The notes under the pieces were generated by a model. It made no database searches and was not told the DNA's origin. It saw nothing but the letters and a program-made list of their open reading frames with translations. From the NCBI RefSeq assembly GCF_036178145.1, contig NZ_CP108067.1, positions 8,695,001-8,759,000 of the forward strand: a stretch of 64,000 nt of DNA, in the 5' to 3' direction. The DNA is from Streptomyces sp. NBC_00273. Its GTDB lineage: Bacteria; Actinomycetota; Actinomycetes; Streptomycetales; Streptomycetaceae. Positions 35,120 through 42,790 of this stretch are shown piece after piece. The position numbers and the translations under genes are program-made. How positions within the stretch are numbered: position 1 is the first letter of the stretch; every line of letters begins with the position of its first letter.

Positions 35120-36172
35120 TCAAGCCGAAGCGCGCCGCACCAGTGCCGTGGCGGTGATCACCGGATCGGGCGCGGTCAGCCGCCCGTCCGGACCGCCGTT
35201 CAGGCGGCGCATCAGCAGCCGTGCCATCAGACGGCCCATGCCCTCGATGTCCTGGCGCACGGTCGTCAGCGGCGGGTCGGCGCTCTCGGCCACCGGTTCG
35301 GCGTCGTCGAAGCCGACCAGCGCCACGTCCCCGGGCACCGTCCGGCCGCTCTCCCGCAGCACGCGCAGGGCGCCGGTCGCCATCAGGTCGTTCCCGGCGA
35401 AGACGGCGTCGATACCGGCGTCCCGGTCCAGCAGTTCCGTCATCGCGCGGGCCCCGCCCGCCGGGGTGAAGTCCCCTTCGGCGAACAGCTCCGGGCCGGC
35501 GGCCGCCAGTGCGTCCCGGTAGCCGCTCAGTCGGTCGGCGGCCGAGGTCTGGTCGAGCGGGCCGGCGATGTGCGCGATCCGCCTCCGGCCCTGCGCCAGC
35601 AGGTAGCGCACGGCCTCCCGCGCGCCCCCGCGGTTGTCGGCGTCGACGTAGACCACGCCCTCGCCGTCGTCCTCCCCGGTCCCGGTGGTCCAGCCGGGCC
35701 GGCCGCCGTAGACCGTGGGCATGCCGATGCGGCGGGTGATGGCGGGCAGCGGGTCGTCGGTGTGCAGGGAGAAGGCCAGGGCCCCGTCGACGTGGCCACC
35801 GGCCAGGTAGCGCTCGATCCGGTCGTAGTCGCCGCGGTCCTCGACCAGGAGGAGGACGAGCTGTGCGTCGTGCGCGGTCAACTCCTTGGCGATGCCGCGG
35901 ACCTGGCGCGAGAAGAAGGGGTCCGAGAAGATCCGGACCTCCGGCTCGGCGATGATCACCGCGACGGCCCCGGTGCGCCGGGTGACCAGGGTGCGGGCCG
36001 CGTGGTTGGGGACGTACCCGAGCACGCGGATCGCGGTGCGCACCCGGTCCACCAGATGTGCGCGGACCCCGTCGCCGCCGTTGACCACGCGGGACGCGGT
36101 GGCCCGGGACACCCCGGCGTGCGCCGCGACGGCCTCCAGGGTGGGGCGGCTGTCGGGACGCGGCTCGGTCAC
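35120..36172 (-). CDS. LacI-family transcriptional regulator
   Basis: 350 residues from GTG 36172 with a strong GGAGGAG site. The N-terminal LacI helix-turn-helix is TLEAVAAHAGVSRATASRVVNG. The periplasmic-binding-protein-like effector domain runs from about 62 on (GAVAVIIAEPEVRIFSDPFF, VDADNRGGAREAVRYLL, AVFAGNDLMATGAL, DIEGMGRLMARLLM). It represses sugar-utilisation genes until a sugar binds. No transporter or glycosidase adjoins it directly. A TAACCGGTGA site at 36220-36229, 48 bases upstream of its start, could be its own operator. The glucanase gene 5 kb away has a LacI-type palindrome. Confidence 0.9.
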   Translation of the reverse strand: MTEPRPDSRPTLEAVAAHAGVSRATASRVVNGGDGVRAHLVDRVRTAIRVLGYVPNHAARTLVTRRTGAVAVIIAEPEVRIFSDPFFSRQVRGIAKELTAHDAQLVLLLVEDRGDYDRIERYLAGGHVDGALAFSLHTDDPLPAITRRIGMPTVYGGRPGWTTGTGEDDGEGVVYVDADNRGGAREAVRYLLAQGRRRIAHIAGPLDQTSAADRLSGYRDALAAAGPELFAEGDFTPAGGARAMTELLDRDAGIDAVFAGNDLMATGALRVLRESGRTVPGDVALVGFDDAEPVAESADPPLTTVRQDIEGMGRLMARLLMRRLNGGPDGRLTAPDPVITATALVRRASA

Positions 36173-36219
36173 GGATGCTCCTCCACGGTGTCCACGGGCG
36201 GTGGTCTCGACGGGCAGGT

Positions 36220-36229
36220 TAACCGGTGA
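36220..36229. promoter_or_regulatory. Candidate LacI autoregulatory site
   Basis: TAACCGGTGA is an imperfect palindrome centred on CG (eight of ten positions symmetric), the usual geometry of LacI-family operators. It overlaps GGTTAACC at 36217-36224, in the short gap between two minus-strand genes, upstream of the LacI start. Confidence 0.4.
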
Positions 36230-36258
36230 CCGCCCCCGGTCGCTGCCCCGCAGTCGGG

Positions 36259-36687
36259 TTACGGCCGCGCGGCGGCCCGCTCCAGCAGCCCCCGCAGGAC
36301 GCCCTGTTCCTCCGGGGTGAGGCCGGACAGCGGCGAGTCCACGGCGAGCAGCGCGAGGAGGCGCTCGCGCAGCGCGATCCCCCCGGCGGTGAGGACGAGC
36401 TGCTTCGCGCGGCGGTCGGTGGGGTGCGGATGGCGCTCGATCAGGCTCTGCTTCTCCAGCTTGTCGACGACGAAGGTGGTGTTGGAGGGCTCGCAGCTCA
36501 TGCGTTCGGCGAGCTCCCGCATGGTCATCGGCCCGCTCATCTCCCGCAGCGCGGTCGCCTGCGACGCGGTGAGGCCCAGGGCCGCGGCGCGCTCGCGCAC
36601 GTGCTCGGAGATCCGCTGGGCCAGTCCGTTCACCAGGCCGCACAGCTGTCGCTCGGCGATGGCCTGAAGCTCCGGGGGCGTCGTCAT
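36259..36687 (-). CDS. MarR-family transcriptional regulator
   Basis: 142 residues. Winged helix-turn-helix: MTMRELAERMSCEPSNTTFV, then VDKLEKQSLIERHPHPTDRR with the wing. It is divergent from the metallo-hydrolase gene across 126 bases that contain a TTGAATGATTCGAA element. It is likely to regulate that gene and itself. Ligand unknown. Confidence 0.88.
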   Translation of the reverse strand: MTTPPELQAIAERQLCGLVNGLAQRISEHVRERAAALGLTASQATALREMSGPMTMRELAERMSCEPSNTTFVVDKLEKQSLIERHPHPTDRRAKQLVLTAGGIALRERLLALLAVDSPLSGLTPEEQGVLRGLLERAAARP

Positions 36688-36729
36688 GCCATCACCCTAG
36701 CAAGTCCGTGAAGCCGAAATATTTACAGC

Positions 36730-36743
36730 TTGAATGATTCGAA
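36730..36743. promoter_or_regulatory. MarR operator candidate
   Basis: TTGAATGATTCGAA is an imperfect palindrome in an AT-rich patch between the divergent MarR and metallo-hydrolase genes, with CTTGA repeated on both sides (36729 and 36744). Confidence 0.5.
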
Positions 36744-36813
36744 CTTGATGCTTATGGTGATCGTCGCCGCGGCGGACCGCGGCGACCTGATGGCAACTCA
36801 CGGGAGATGACCC

Positions 36814-37698
36814 ATGGCTGACATGACGATGGCTCAGGGCGAGCGACTGCGCCGTCCGGCGGGAATCCGCTCGATACGGCTGGGCGACACCACGGTGTCC
36901 TACGTGCCGGACGGCGACGTACGGCTCCGGCCGCTGTCGCTGCTCCAGGACAGCACCGACGAGGTGTGGGCCGCGCATCCGCAGTACCTGGACCCCGCGG
37001 GCCACCTGGTGGGGAGCGTCGGCGGACTGCTCGTGGAGCACGGCGGCCGCGCCCTGCTGATCGACGCGGGCTTCGGCCCGCAGTCGCACGAGGCCCCGGA
37101 GGGCCCGCTCGCCACGATCCGGGGCGGCGCGCTCGTGCGCAGCTTGGCCGAACTCGGTCGCAGCCCCGAGGACGTGGCGGCAGTGGCCTTCACCCACCTC
37201 CACGCGGACCACCTGGGCTGGGCCTGCCACCCCGCGCCCGGCGCTGACCGGCCGGTGTTCGCCCACGCCGAGTACCTGGTGTCCGAGCCCGAATGGGAGC
37301 GGCGCGACCTCCTTGAGGCCCAGGGCATGGCCGAGCAGGTCGCGGCCCTGGCACCGCGCGTACGTACGATCACGGACGGTCAGGAGGTCTTCCCCGGCGT
37401 GCGCGTACGGATCACCCCCGGCCACACCGTCGGACACGCCGAGTACGTCATCAGCGGCGGCGGGCGCCGCCTGATCGCCTTCGGGGACGCCGTGCACTCG
37501 CCCCTCCAGATCGACCACCCCGCATGGTCCTCGGGCTTCGACCACGACGGCGCCCGCACCGCCGGCCACCGCCGGCGCCTCGTCGCCGAGCTGGCGGAGC
37601 CCGGCACCATCGGCTTCGGCGTCCACTTCGCCGACGTGGTGTTCGGACACGTCGTGCAGGACGGGGACGGCCCGGCCTGGCGTCCCCTGGACGCGTGA
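36814..37698 (+). CDS. MBL-fold metallo-hydrolase (lactonase-like)
   Basis: 294 residues. The metallo-beta-lactamase signature THLHADHLGW (H-x-H-x-D-H) is complete. Further metal ligands are expected at ITPGHTVGHAEY and the Asp of FGDAVHSPLQ. The length and layout resemble AHL-lactonase/organophosphate-hydrolase-like members that open lactones or hydrolyse esters. It is divergent from, and probably controlled by, the MarR regulator, which fits a detoxifying or quorum-quenching enzyme. Substrate unproven. Confidence 0.87.
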   Translation: MADMTMAQGERLRRPAGIRSIRLGDTTVSYVPDGDVRLRPLSLLQDSTDEVWAAHPQYLDPAGHLVGSVGGLLVEHGGRALLIDAGFGPQSHEAPEGPLATIRGGALVRSLAELGRSPEDVAAVAFTHLHADHLGWACHPAPGADRPVFAHAEYLVSEPEWERRDLLEAQGMAEQVAALAPRVRTITDGQEVFPGVRVRITPGHTVGHAEYVISGGGRRLIAFGDAVHSPLQIDHPAWSSGFDHDGARTAGHRRRLVAELAEPGTIGFGVHFADVVFGHVVQDGDGPAWRPLDA

Positions 37699-37717
37699 CC
37701 CGCAGGTCAGGGGGCGG

Positions 37718-38554
37718 TCAGAACTCGGGGACGAAGGGGAGGTAGTCCGTTTCGGGCCCGGAGGGGATCACCACGTAACTGCTCTCGGGGAGTTCGTTCC
37801 ACACGCCGGGCAGGTCTCCGAGCGGTTCGGACACCACGAGGCGGGTCTCGTCCGAGACCTCCCTCAGGTAGGGCACCTCCGGGTGCAGGTGCCGGACGGT
37901 CTCGGCCCGGGAACTGTAGAAGAGCGAGCGGGACCTTCCCTGGCTGGAGTAGCGGAAGGCCCACACGTGCACGCCGTCACTCACCGCCACCGTCATCTGG
38001 AGCGGTTCCGGTACGCCGTGCTCCTTGCCGAGGCGCTCCACGAACCCCGCCATCCTGGCCACCGCACCCGGGGCGTCCTGGTCGAGACCGAAAGTGACCG
38101 CCAGGTAGAACATCACCTCGGAATCGGTGGACCCCTCGATGGACGGGAAGAGCGCCGGGTCGACGGCCATGCACAGGTCGCGCTGGAGCCGGTGGAAGTC
38201 CGCGATCGCGCCGTTGTGCATCCACAGCCAGCGTCCGTGGCGGAAGGGGTGACAGTTGGACTGCTGGACGGCCGACCCCGTCGAGGCCCGGACGTGCGCG
38301 AAGAACAGCGGCGAACGGACGTGCGCGGCGAGCTCCTGCAGGTTGCGGCTGTTCCAGGCCGGGCCGACGTCCCGGAAGACCGCCGGGGTGCCGTTGCCGT
38401 CCGCGCTGTACCAGCCGATGCCGAAACCGTCGCCGTTGGTCGGTTCGGCGCCCATCTTGGCCCGCAGGCTCTGGTTGATCAGGGAGTGCTCGGGGCGGTA
38501 GAGCACGGTGTCGAGGAGCATGGGCGAACCCGAGTAGGCGAGCCAGCGACACAT
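37718..38554 (-). CDS. Class II glutamine amidotransferase (EgtC/YafJ-like)
   Basis: 278 residues from ATG 38554, chosen because it places the nucleophilic Cys at position 2 (MCRWLAYSG) as the Ntn fold requires; the start three codons upstream would block it. Further motifs: EPTNGDGFGIGWY, FFAHVRASTG, CHPFRHGRWLWMHNGAI and STDSEVMFYL. The family hydrolyses an amide, often gamma-glutamyl. Not an ergothioneine operon here, so the substrate is open. Convergent with the metallo-hydrolase gene. Confidence 0.9.
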   Translation of the reverse strand: MCRWLAYSGSPMLLDTVLYRPEHSLINQSLRAKMGAEPTNGDGFGIGWYSADGNGTPAVFRDVGPAWNSRNLQELAAHVRSPLFFAHVRASTGSAVQQSNCHPFRHGRWLWMHNGAIADFHRLQRDLCMAVDPALFPSIEGSTDSEVMFYLAVTFGLDQDAPGAVARMAGFVERLGKEHGVPEPLQMTVAVSDGVHVWAFRYSSQGRSRSLFYSSRAETVRHLHPEVPYLREVSDETRLVVSEPLGDLPGVWNELPESSYVVIPSGPETDYLPFVPEF

Positions 38555-38642
38555 GCGCACCATCCCCTTCGCGACCTGCTCCGAGCCTAACCCCGCTCAC
38601 GTCGGGGTTCTCGCGGGACGGGCCGTCCGCGGCGGCCGCGGG

Positions 38643-39155
38643 TCACGAGAAGAGCCAGCGCGTCTGGCTGTAGCCGCCCTTGCCGAAACCGAAGGCGGTG
38701 CCTGGGCGGACCGCGTAGACCACGGCCTCGCCCGCGTCGGGATTCACGAACACGCCGTCCCCGACCTCGAAATGCCACTCGGCGCCGTACTTGGCCTCCC
38801 AGGCGGCGGCGAGCCGGCGCAGCCGGTCGGGATCCGTGACCCGGGCCGCCTCACCCTCGACGACCAGGTCGAATCCCTCGTGGAGGGTATTGGTCCCGGT
38901 GGTGAGGACGACGTGCGGGTTGGCGCGGAGGTTCTTGGCCTTGCGCTCCTGGGGCCCGGTGCAGAAGTGCAGCGCGCCGTCCGCCCAGACCCCGATCAGC
39001 GGGGTGACGTGCGGCCGTGCGTCGGGGCGTACGGTCGTCAGCCAGTACAGTTCCGCCGCGGCCAGTCGGGTGACGGCTTCCCGCCAGGGCACGGCCGTCG
39101 CCCGCTCGTCGCTGTACCGCGCGTCCAGCTCGGCGCGGGGTTCCTCGTCGGGCAC
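38643..39155 (-). CDS. Pyridoxamine 5'-phosphate oxidase-family flavoprotein
   Basis: 170 residues, GTG 39155 behind AGGAGGACGAC. Split-barrel features: YWLTTVRPDARPHVTPLIGVW and LHFCTGPQERKAKNLRANPHVVL, matching F420- or FMN-dependent PNPOx-like proteins. It probably binds a flavin or F420 and reduces a small molecule. Same strand as the amidotransferase but with an 88-base gap. Confidence 0.87.
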   Translation of the reverse strand: MPDEEPRAELDARYSDERATAVPWREAVTRLAAAELYWLTTVRPDARPHVTPLIGVWADGALHFCTGPQERKAKNLRANPHVVLTTGTNTLHEGFDLVVEGEAARVTDPDRLRRLAAAWEAKYGAEWHFEVGDGVFVNPDAGEAVVYAVRPGTAFGFGKGGYSQTRWLFS

Positions 39156-39369
39156 GGTCGTCCTCCTGGTGCGGCCTCCGGCTGCGGTCGTTCACCAGCC
39201 TGTCCCGGGGCGCGCCGGCCGTCCACCGGAGGCCGCGCCCCACCCCGCTCCCGAGCGCGCCCGGCTCCCGGCGGTCCGGTACGGAGGCCCCCCCACCATC
39301 CGTCCTGGCCGTCCGCCCACGGCCGTCACCGCCATCGGTATACCGTGCGATCTCCTGGAAGGAGTCGGC

Positions 39370-39600
39370 ATGGCTGAGCATCAGGGTCCGGACTGGGCGA
39401 GAGGCCTCCTGGCCGTAGGTCTGTTGCTGTTGATCGTGGGATTCTTCGTCGGCTTGTGGCTGTCCGTGGTGGGCGGGCTGATGATCCTGTTCGTCGGCGC
39501 AGCCACGGCCAGCCAACGGCGCGCGAGCGGCCGGCCGCCGGAGACGCTCCTGCGGCCCGGTGACAGGCCGTGGCGCAAGGGGGAGGAGGACGGCCGCTGA
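39370..39600 (+). CDS. Small membrane protein
   Basis: 76 residues, ATG 39370 behind AAGGAG. Two closely spaced hydrophobic helices (LLAVGLLLLIVGFFVGLWL and VVGGLMILFVGAATA) are followed by a basic, Pro-rich cytoplasmic tail (RPGDRPWRKGEEDGR). No family recognised. It stands alone, divergent from the PNPOx gene. Confidence 0.68.
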   Translation: MAEHQGPDWARGLLAVGLLLLIVGFFVGLWLSVVGGLMILFVGAATASQRRASGRPPETLLRPGDRPWRKGEEDGR

Positions 39601-39920
39601 CGGCCCTTGGACGTGCAGCCTCACCATCACCGACGCGTCGATCCCCACGGAGCGCACGGGAGCTGCCCACCGATGCGGGAGCGAGCCCGTGGGTGGACGA
39701 CGAACTGTTCGATGGCTCCCCCCGACGCCCTGTCCGACGGTCAGTCATGATGCCGGGCCCGTCACCGCTGCTGCCGGCGGGTGCGGGTAGTTCGAGGGGA
39801 CGGGGCCGGAGGACCTTCCGTGCAGCCGACAGACCGAGCGCGATACTTGTGCCCCGGTGGGCAACCGGACCGAGGCGTCGTCGATGCGGGCCGTCCGGAG
39901 CGGCGCAAGCGCAGCACCTC
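39601..39920. other. 320-bp stretch without a recognisable gene
   Basis: All frames show poor codon bias and no ribosome-binding site with a plausible start. It probably contains the decayed promoter or 5' part of the following relic. Confidence 0.5.
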
Positions 39921-40262
39921 GTGTGGTTCGGTCAGGAGGCGTGGCCGGTCAGCGTTTCGTACGGTCCTTCATCGGTGATCGAGCAGCTCCCCGAGGCGAT
40001 CGACAGCCTGCGGTCGGACCGTTCCGCCGAGATCGACTTCTACGGGCAGGGGATCGAGCGACGCCTGACCTTCGTGCCGGCGGGGGACACCACGGAGAGC
40101 CGGTGCAGCTCGGGCACCGCAAGGCGTCCGGATCCGGACGGGACGTCCTGTCGCGTACGGCAGCGCCGGACCTGTTGACCGGCTTGGCCGGTGACGTCGG
40201 GGCCGCGCTGCGACGGGCTGCTCCCGAGCTTGCGGTGCGCACGCCATTCGGGACGTGGCGGG
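39921..40262 (+). pseudogene. Frameshifted relic of a small conserved Streptomyces protein
   Basis: From 39921 one frame encodes a well-biased segment (VIEQLPEAIDSLRSDRSAEI, DFYGQGIERRLTFVPAGDTT). Around 40090-40110 the coding signal moves to another frame, giving DLLTGLAGDVGAALRRAAPE and LAVRTPFGTW. The two pieces together read like a familiar small Streptomyces family with a DFYGQG motif and an aromatic end. No single frame gives a plausible protein, so a frameshift has inactivated it. The exact ends are uncertain. Confidence 0.6.
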
Positions 40263-40324
40263 CGAGACGGACAGTCGCCGGTGTGCCGTCCCCGCGGAGT
40301 CCGCGGGGACGGCGCCGCCGCGCA

Positions 40325-41755
40325 TCAATGGCCGAAGTCGAACCAGTTGACGTTCACGAAGTCGGCCGGCTGGCCGCTGGCGAAGGTCAGGTAGACGTCG
40401 TGCGTGCCCGTGACCGCGGTGATGTTCGCCGGCACCGTGCGCCAACTCTGCCAGCCGCCGGTGGAGGCGATCGAGAAGCTGCCGACCGGGGCCGAGGCCG
40501 GGTCGTCGAGCCGCACCTCGACCAGTCCGCTGACCCCGCCGGCCGCACCGCTGGCCACGCGCCCGTAGAACTGCTTGGCCGGGGTGGAGCCGAAGTCGAC
40601 GCCCCGGAACAGTGCCCAGTCGCCGTTCCCGATCGCCGCGAGGTCCTGGCCGCCTCCGCTGTCCGTGCTGCTCTCCTTGATCATGCCCGACTGGCCGTCG
40701 TACGACTCGGCCTGGATCGCCGAGTACGCGTCGCGCTGACCGGGCGGCGTGGTGGGCGGTGTCGTCGGGGGAGTGGTGGGCGGGGTGGTGGGAGGCGTGG
40801 TGCCGCCGGTGGAGCGCAGGACGGACACGTAGTCCACGACCATCGCGTGTCCGGGCTGGGTACCCGAATCGGGGCCGCCGCCGAAGGCGTCCGGGAAGCC
40901 GCCGCCCATGGCGACGTTCAGGATGATGAAGTAGCCGTGGTTCGTGGCGTTGGTCCAGGTTGCCGCGTCGACCTGATTGGCCCGTACCGTATGGAAGTTG
41001 AACTCGTCGACGTAGAAGCGCATCTCCTCGACCGCCGTCGAGCGGTCCCACTCGACGGCGTACGTGTGGAAGCCGGCCTGGCAACTGGAGCCGGGGCAGA
41101 CGCGCTGGCCGCCGATTCCGGACGTCTCGTTGCAGGGGCCGCCCGGACTCGTGCCGCAATGCAGGGTGGCCCAGACGTTGTTGAGGCCCTGGACGTTCTC
41201 CAGGATGTCGATCTCGCCGATGCCCGGCCAGTTCCACCAGTTGCCGCGGTAGGGGGCACCGAGCATCCAGAAGGCCGGCCAGTAGCCCTTGGCGGCCGGG
41301 CCCGTCACGTTCGGCATCTGGATGCGGGCCTCCGACCGGAGCTTGCCGCCCGCCGGGGGCTCGAAGTCGGCCCGCCGGGTCTCGACGCGGCCGGACGTCC
41401 AGTTGCCGGCGGCGTCCCGGCGCGGGGTGATGCGCAGGTTGCCCGTGCCGTCCAGGGAGACGTTGGCGGGGTCGGCGGTCATCGTCTCGATCTCGCCGGT
41501 TCCGAAGTTGGCGGGTCCGCCGGGGTAGGAGGTGCCGGTGGTGTACTGCCAGTCGGCCGTGTTCACCCCGGATCCCGCGGGTCCGTCGAAGTCGTCGAGG
41601 AACACCCGGGACCAGCCGGCCGGTGCGGGGGGAGCCGCGGCGTTCGCGGGTAGGACCACGGCCGCGGCGGCCGCCGCGACCACGGCGATCGTGCTGAGCG
41701 CGGCTAAGACGGCCCGCCGGGCCGTCGGCCGCTTCCTGCCGGATATCTCGTGCAT
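40325..41755 (-). CDS. Secreted GH16 beta-1,3-glucanase with CBM6
   Basis: 476 residues. The signal peptide ends near NAAAPPAPA. The GH16 catalytic domain (about 45-300) has the active-site motif GEIDILENV, with Glu, Asp and Glu spaced as in laminarinases. A linker of repeated TTPP units follows (about 313-335), then a C-terminal CBM6-type domain (AIQAESYDGQSGM ... DFVNVNWFDFGH). It cuts beta-1,3 or mixed-linked glucans outside the cell. The promoter holds an 18-bp perfect palindrome. Confidence 0.94.
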   Translation of the reverse strand: MHEISGRKRPTARRAVLAALSTIAVVAAAAAAVVLPANAAAPPAPAGWSRVFLDDFDGPAGSGVNTADWQYTTGTSYPGGPANFGTGEIETMTADPANVSLDGTGNLRITPRRDAAGNWTSGRVETRRADFEPPAGGKLRSEARIQMPNVTGPAAKGYWPAFWMLGAPYRGNWWNWPGIGEIDILENVQGLNNVWATLHCGTSPGGPCNETSGIGGQRVCPGSSCQAGFHTYAVEWDRSTAVEEMRFYVDEFNFHTVRANQVDAATWTNATNHGYFIILNVAMGGGFPDAFGGGPDSGTQPGHAMVVDYVSVLRSTGGTTPPTTPPTTPPTTPPTTPPGQRDAYSAIQAESYDGQSGMIKESSTDSGGGQDLAAIGNGDWALFRGVDFGSTPAKQFYGRVASGAAGGVSGLVEVRLDDPASAPVGSFSIASTGGWQSWRTVPANITAVTGTHDVYLTFASGQPADFVNVNWFDFGH

Positions 41756-41817
41756 GGGTGCCCTCTCAGAAGCGCGTCGAAGCGCGGTGCGGGGGGAAGG
41801 GTCAGTGGGTCGGGCGC

Positions 41818-41835
41818 CTTGAGAGCGCTCTCAAG
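41818..41835. promoter_or_regulatory. 18-bp perfect palindrome operator upstream of the glucanase
   Basis: CTTGAGAGCGCTCTCAAG is fully symmetric with a central GAGCGCTC core, very close to the CebR/LacI-type operators that control glycoside hydrolase genes in streptomycetes. It lies 63 bases upstream of the glucanase start. The cognate repressor is not adjacent; the LacI gene at 35120-36172 is the nearest candidate (inference). Confidence 0.8.
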
Positions 41836-41977
41836 CGGTGCCGCTGGACACTGTCCTCCGCGCCCTCACGGGCCGTCAAGAGATTGAACCGGCACGGCAT
41901 TTGCGGGCAGGGCGAGTTCAATCAGTGAACGCGAGGCAGCCCGGGCCGAGGCGCGGCCGCCGCCGACCGGGGCCCCA

Positions 41978-42018
41978 CCGCCGACCGGGCCGTTCCGCCG
42001 CCGGTCGACGGTCGGCGG
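41978..42018 (-). terminator. Hairpin region downstream of the small minus-strand gene
   Basis: CCGCCGACC (41978-41986; a second copy begins at 41960) pairs with GGTCGGCGG (42010-42018), with an inner CGGTCGACG palindrome. It sits 37 bases past the stop at 42055 on the minus strand, where a terminator is expected. Confidence 0.5.
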
Positions 42019-42054
42019 CGGGACGCTCACCCGTAAGGACCAACTCGCCGTACG

Positions 42055-42342
42055 TCACACCGGCGGACCGAGCACCTCCTCGGCGCCGGGCAGGTCATGG
42101 ACGGAGGCCGCCGTCCCGGTCAGCGGCAGCAGGCCGGACAGGGGGCACGGTACGGGCATCTCGTGGTCGACCTCCCACTGCCCGACCGCGGTGCCGGCCG
42201 ACTTCCCGCCCGCCTTTCCGCCCGCTTTCCCGCCCGCGTGGTCCATGGTGCAGACGGCGTACAGGTTGCCGGCGCAGCCCCGGCACAGCAGCGGCCGGTG
42301 GCCGGTCACCACGGCCGGCCCAAAGTGCCGCGCACGGCGCAC
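42055..42342 (-). CDS. Small hypothetical protein with CxxC motif
   Basis: 95 residues from a GTG at 42342; the start may be further in. GC3 is high throughout and a hairpin follows the stop, both supporting a real gene. It shows LLCRGCAGNLYAVC (three cysteines, possible zinc site) and a Lys/Gly repeat GGKAGGKAGGKSAG. No family recognised. Confidence 0.5.
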   Translation of the reverse strand: MRRARHFGPAVVTGHRPLLCRGCAGNLYAVCTMDHAGGKAGGKAGGKSAGTAVGQWEVDHEMPVPCPLSGLLPLTGTAASVHDLPGAEEVLGPPV

Positions 42343-42530
42343 TCTTGTAGCGTCGGTCGCGACAGGGCTCCCGGTGATCCCACCGGAGTCCGCAGGCCGG
42401 TTCGCTCACGCGGAACACGTCCCGTCGGCGCGCCGAGCCACCCGTGTGCCGCCCGCGCCGGAGTCGAGCCGGTCCGCCCCTCGCGATGCGACCGGGCGCA
42501 CGCGCAGCCCCCGTGAGAGAGGCCGTGCCG

Positions 42531-42740
42531 ATGTCGAAGGATGTCCCGATAGCGAGCCTGCTGCGTGTCGAGAGGGGCGTCGCCGCCCCTGAGGAACTGG
42601 CCGCGATCGCGGTCGTCGTCGCGTGTTACGCCGGGCGGACCTCCGGCGGCGGTGACCCGGCCGCCGGCGCCGGACCCGGCCGCCGGCGCACCGCCGTACC
42701 GGCCTCCGGCTGCTGGGCAGGTTGCTGGGCCTGCCGCTGA
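42531..42740 (+). CDS. Acyl-CoA carboxylase epsilon-subunit-like peptide (AccE)
   Basis: 69 residues from ATG 42531. The N-terminal ASLLRVERGVAAPEELAAIA is the conserved AccE segment that binds the carboxylase beta subunit, then a Gly/Ala/Pro-rich tail. AccE improves acetyl/propionyl-CoA carboxylase activity and so malonyl-CoA supply. No alpha or beta subunit is nearby. It converges with the hydroxylase of the spore-pigment locus, hinting at precursor supply (inference). Confidence 0.68.
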   Translation: MSKDVPIASLLRVERGVAAPEELAAIAVVVACYAGRTSGGGDPAAGAGPGRRRTAVPASGCWAGCWACR

Positions 42741-42790
42741 ACCGCTTCCGCCGGCCGCACGCACGGCCGGCGGAAACGGGGACGAGGTGG

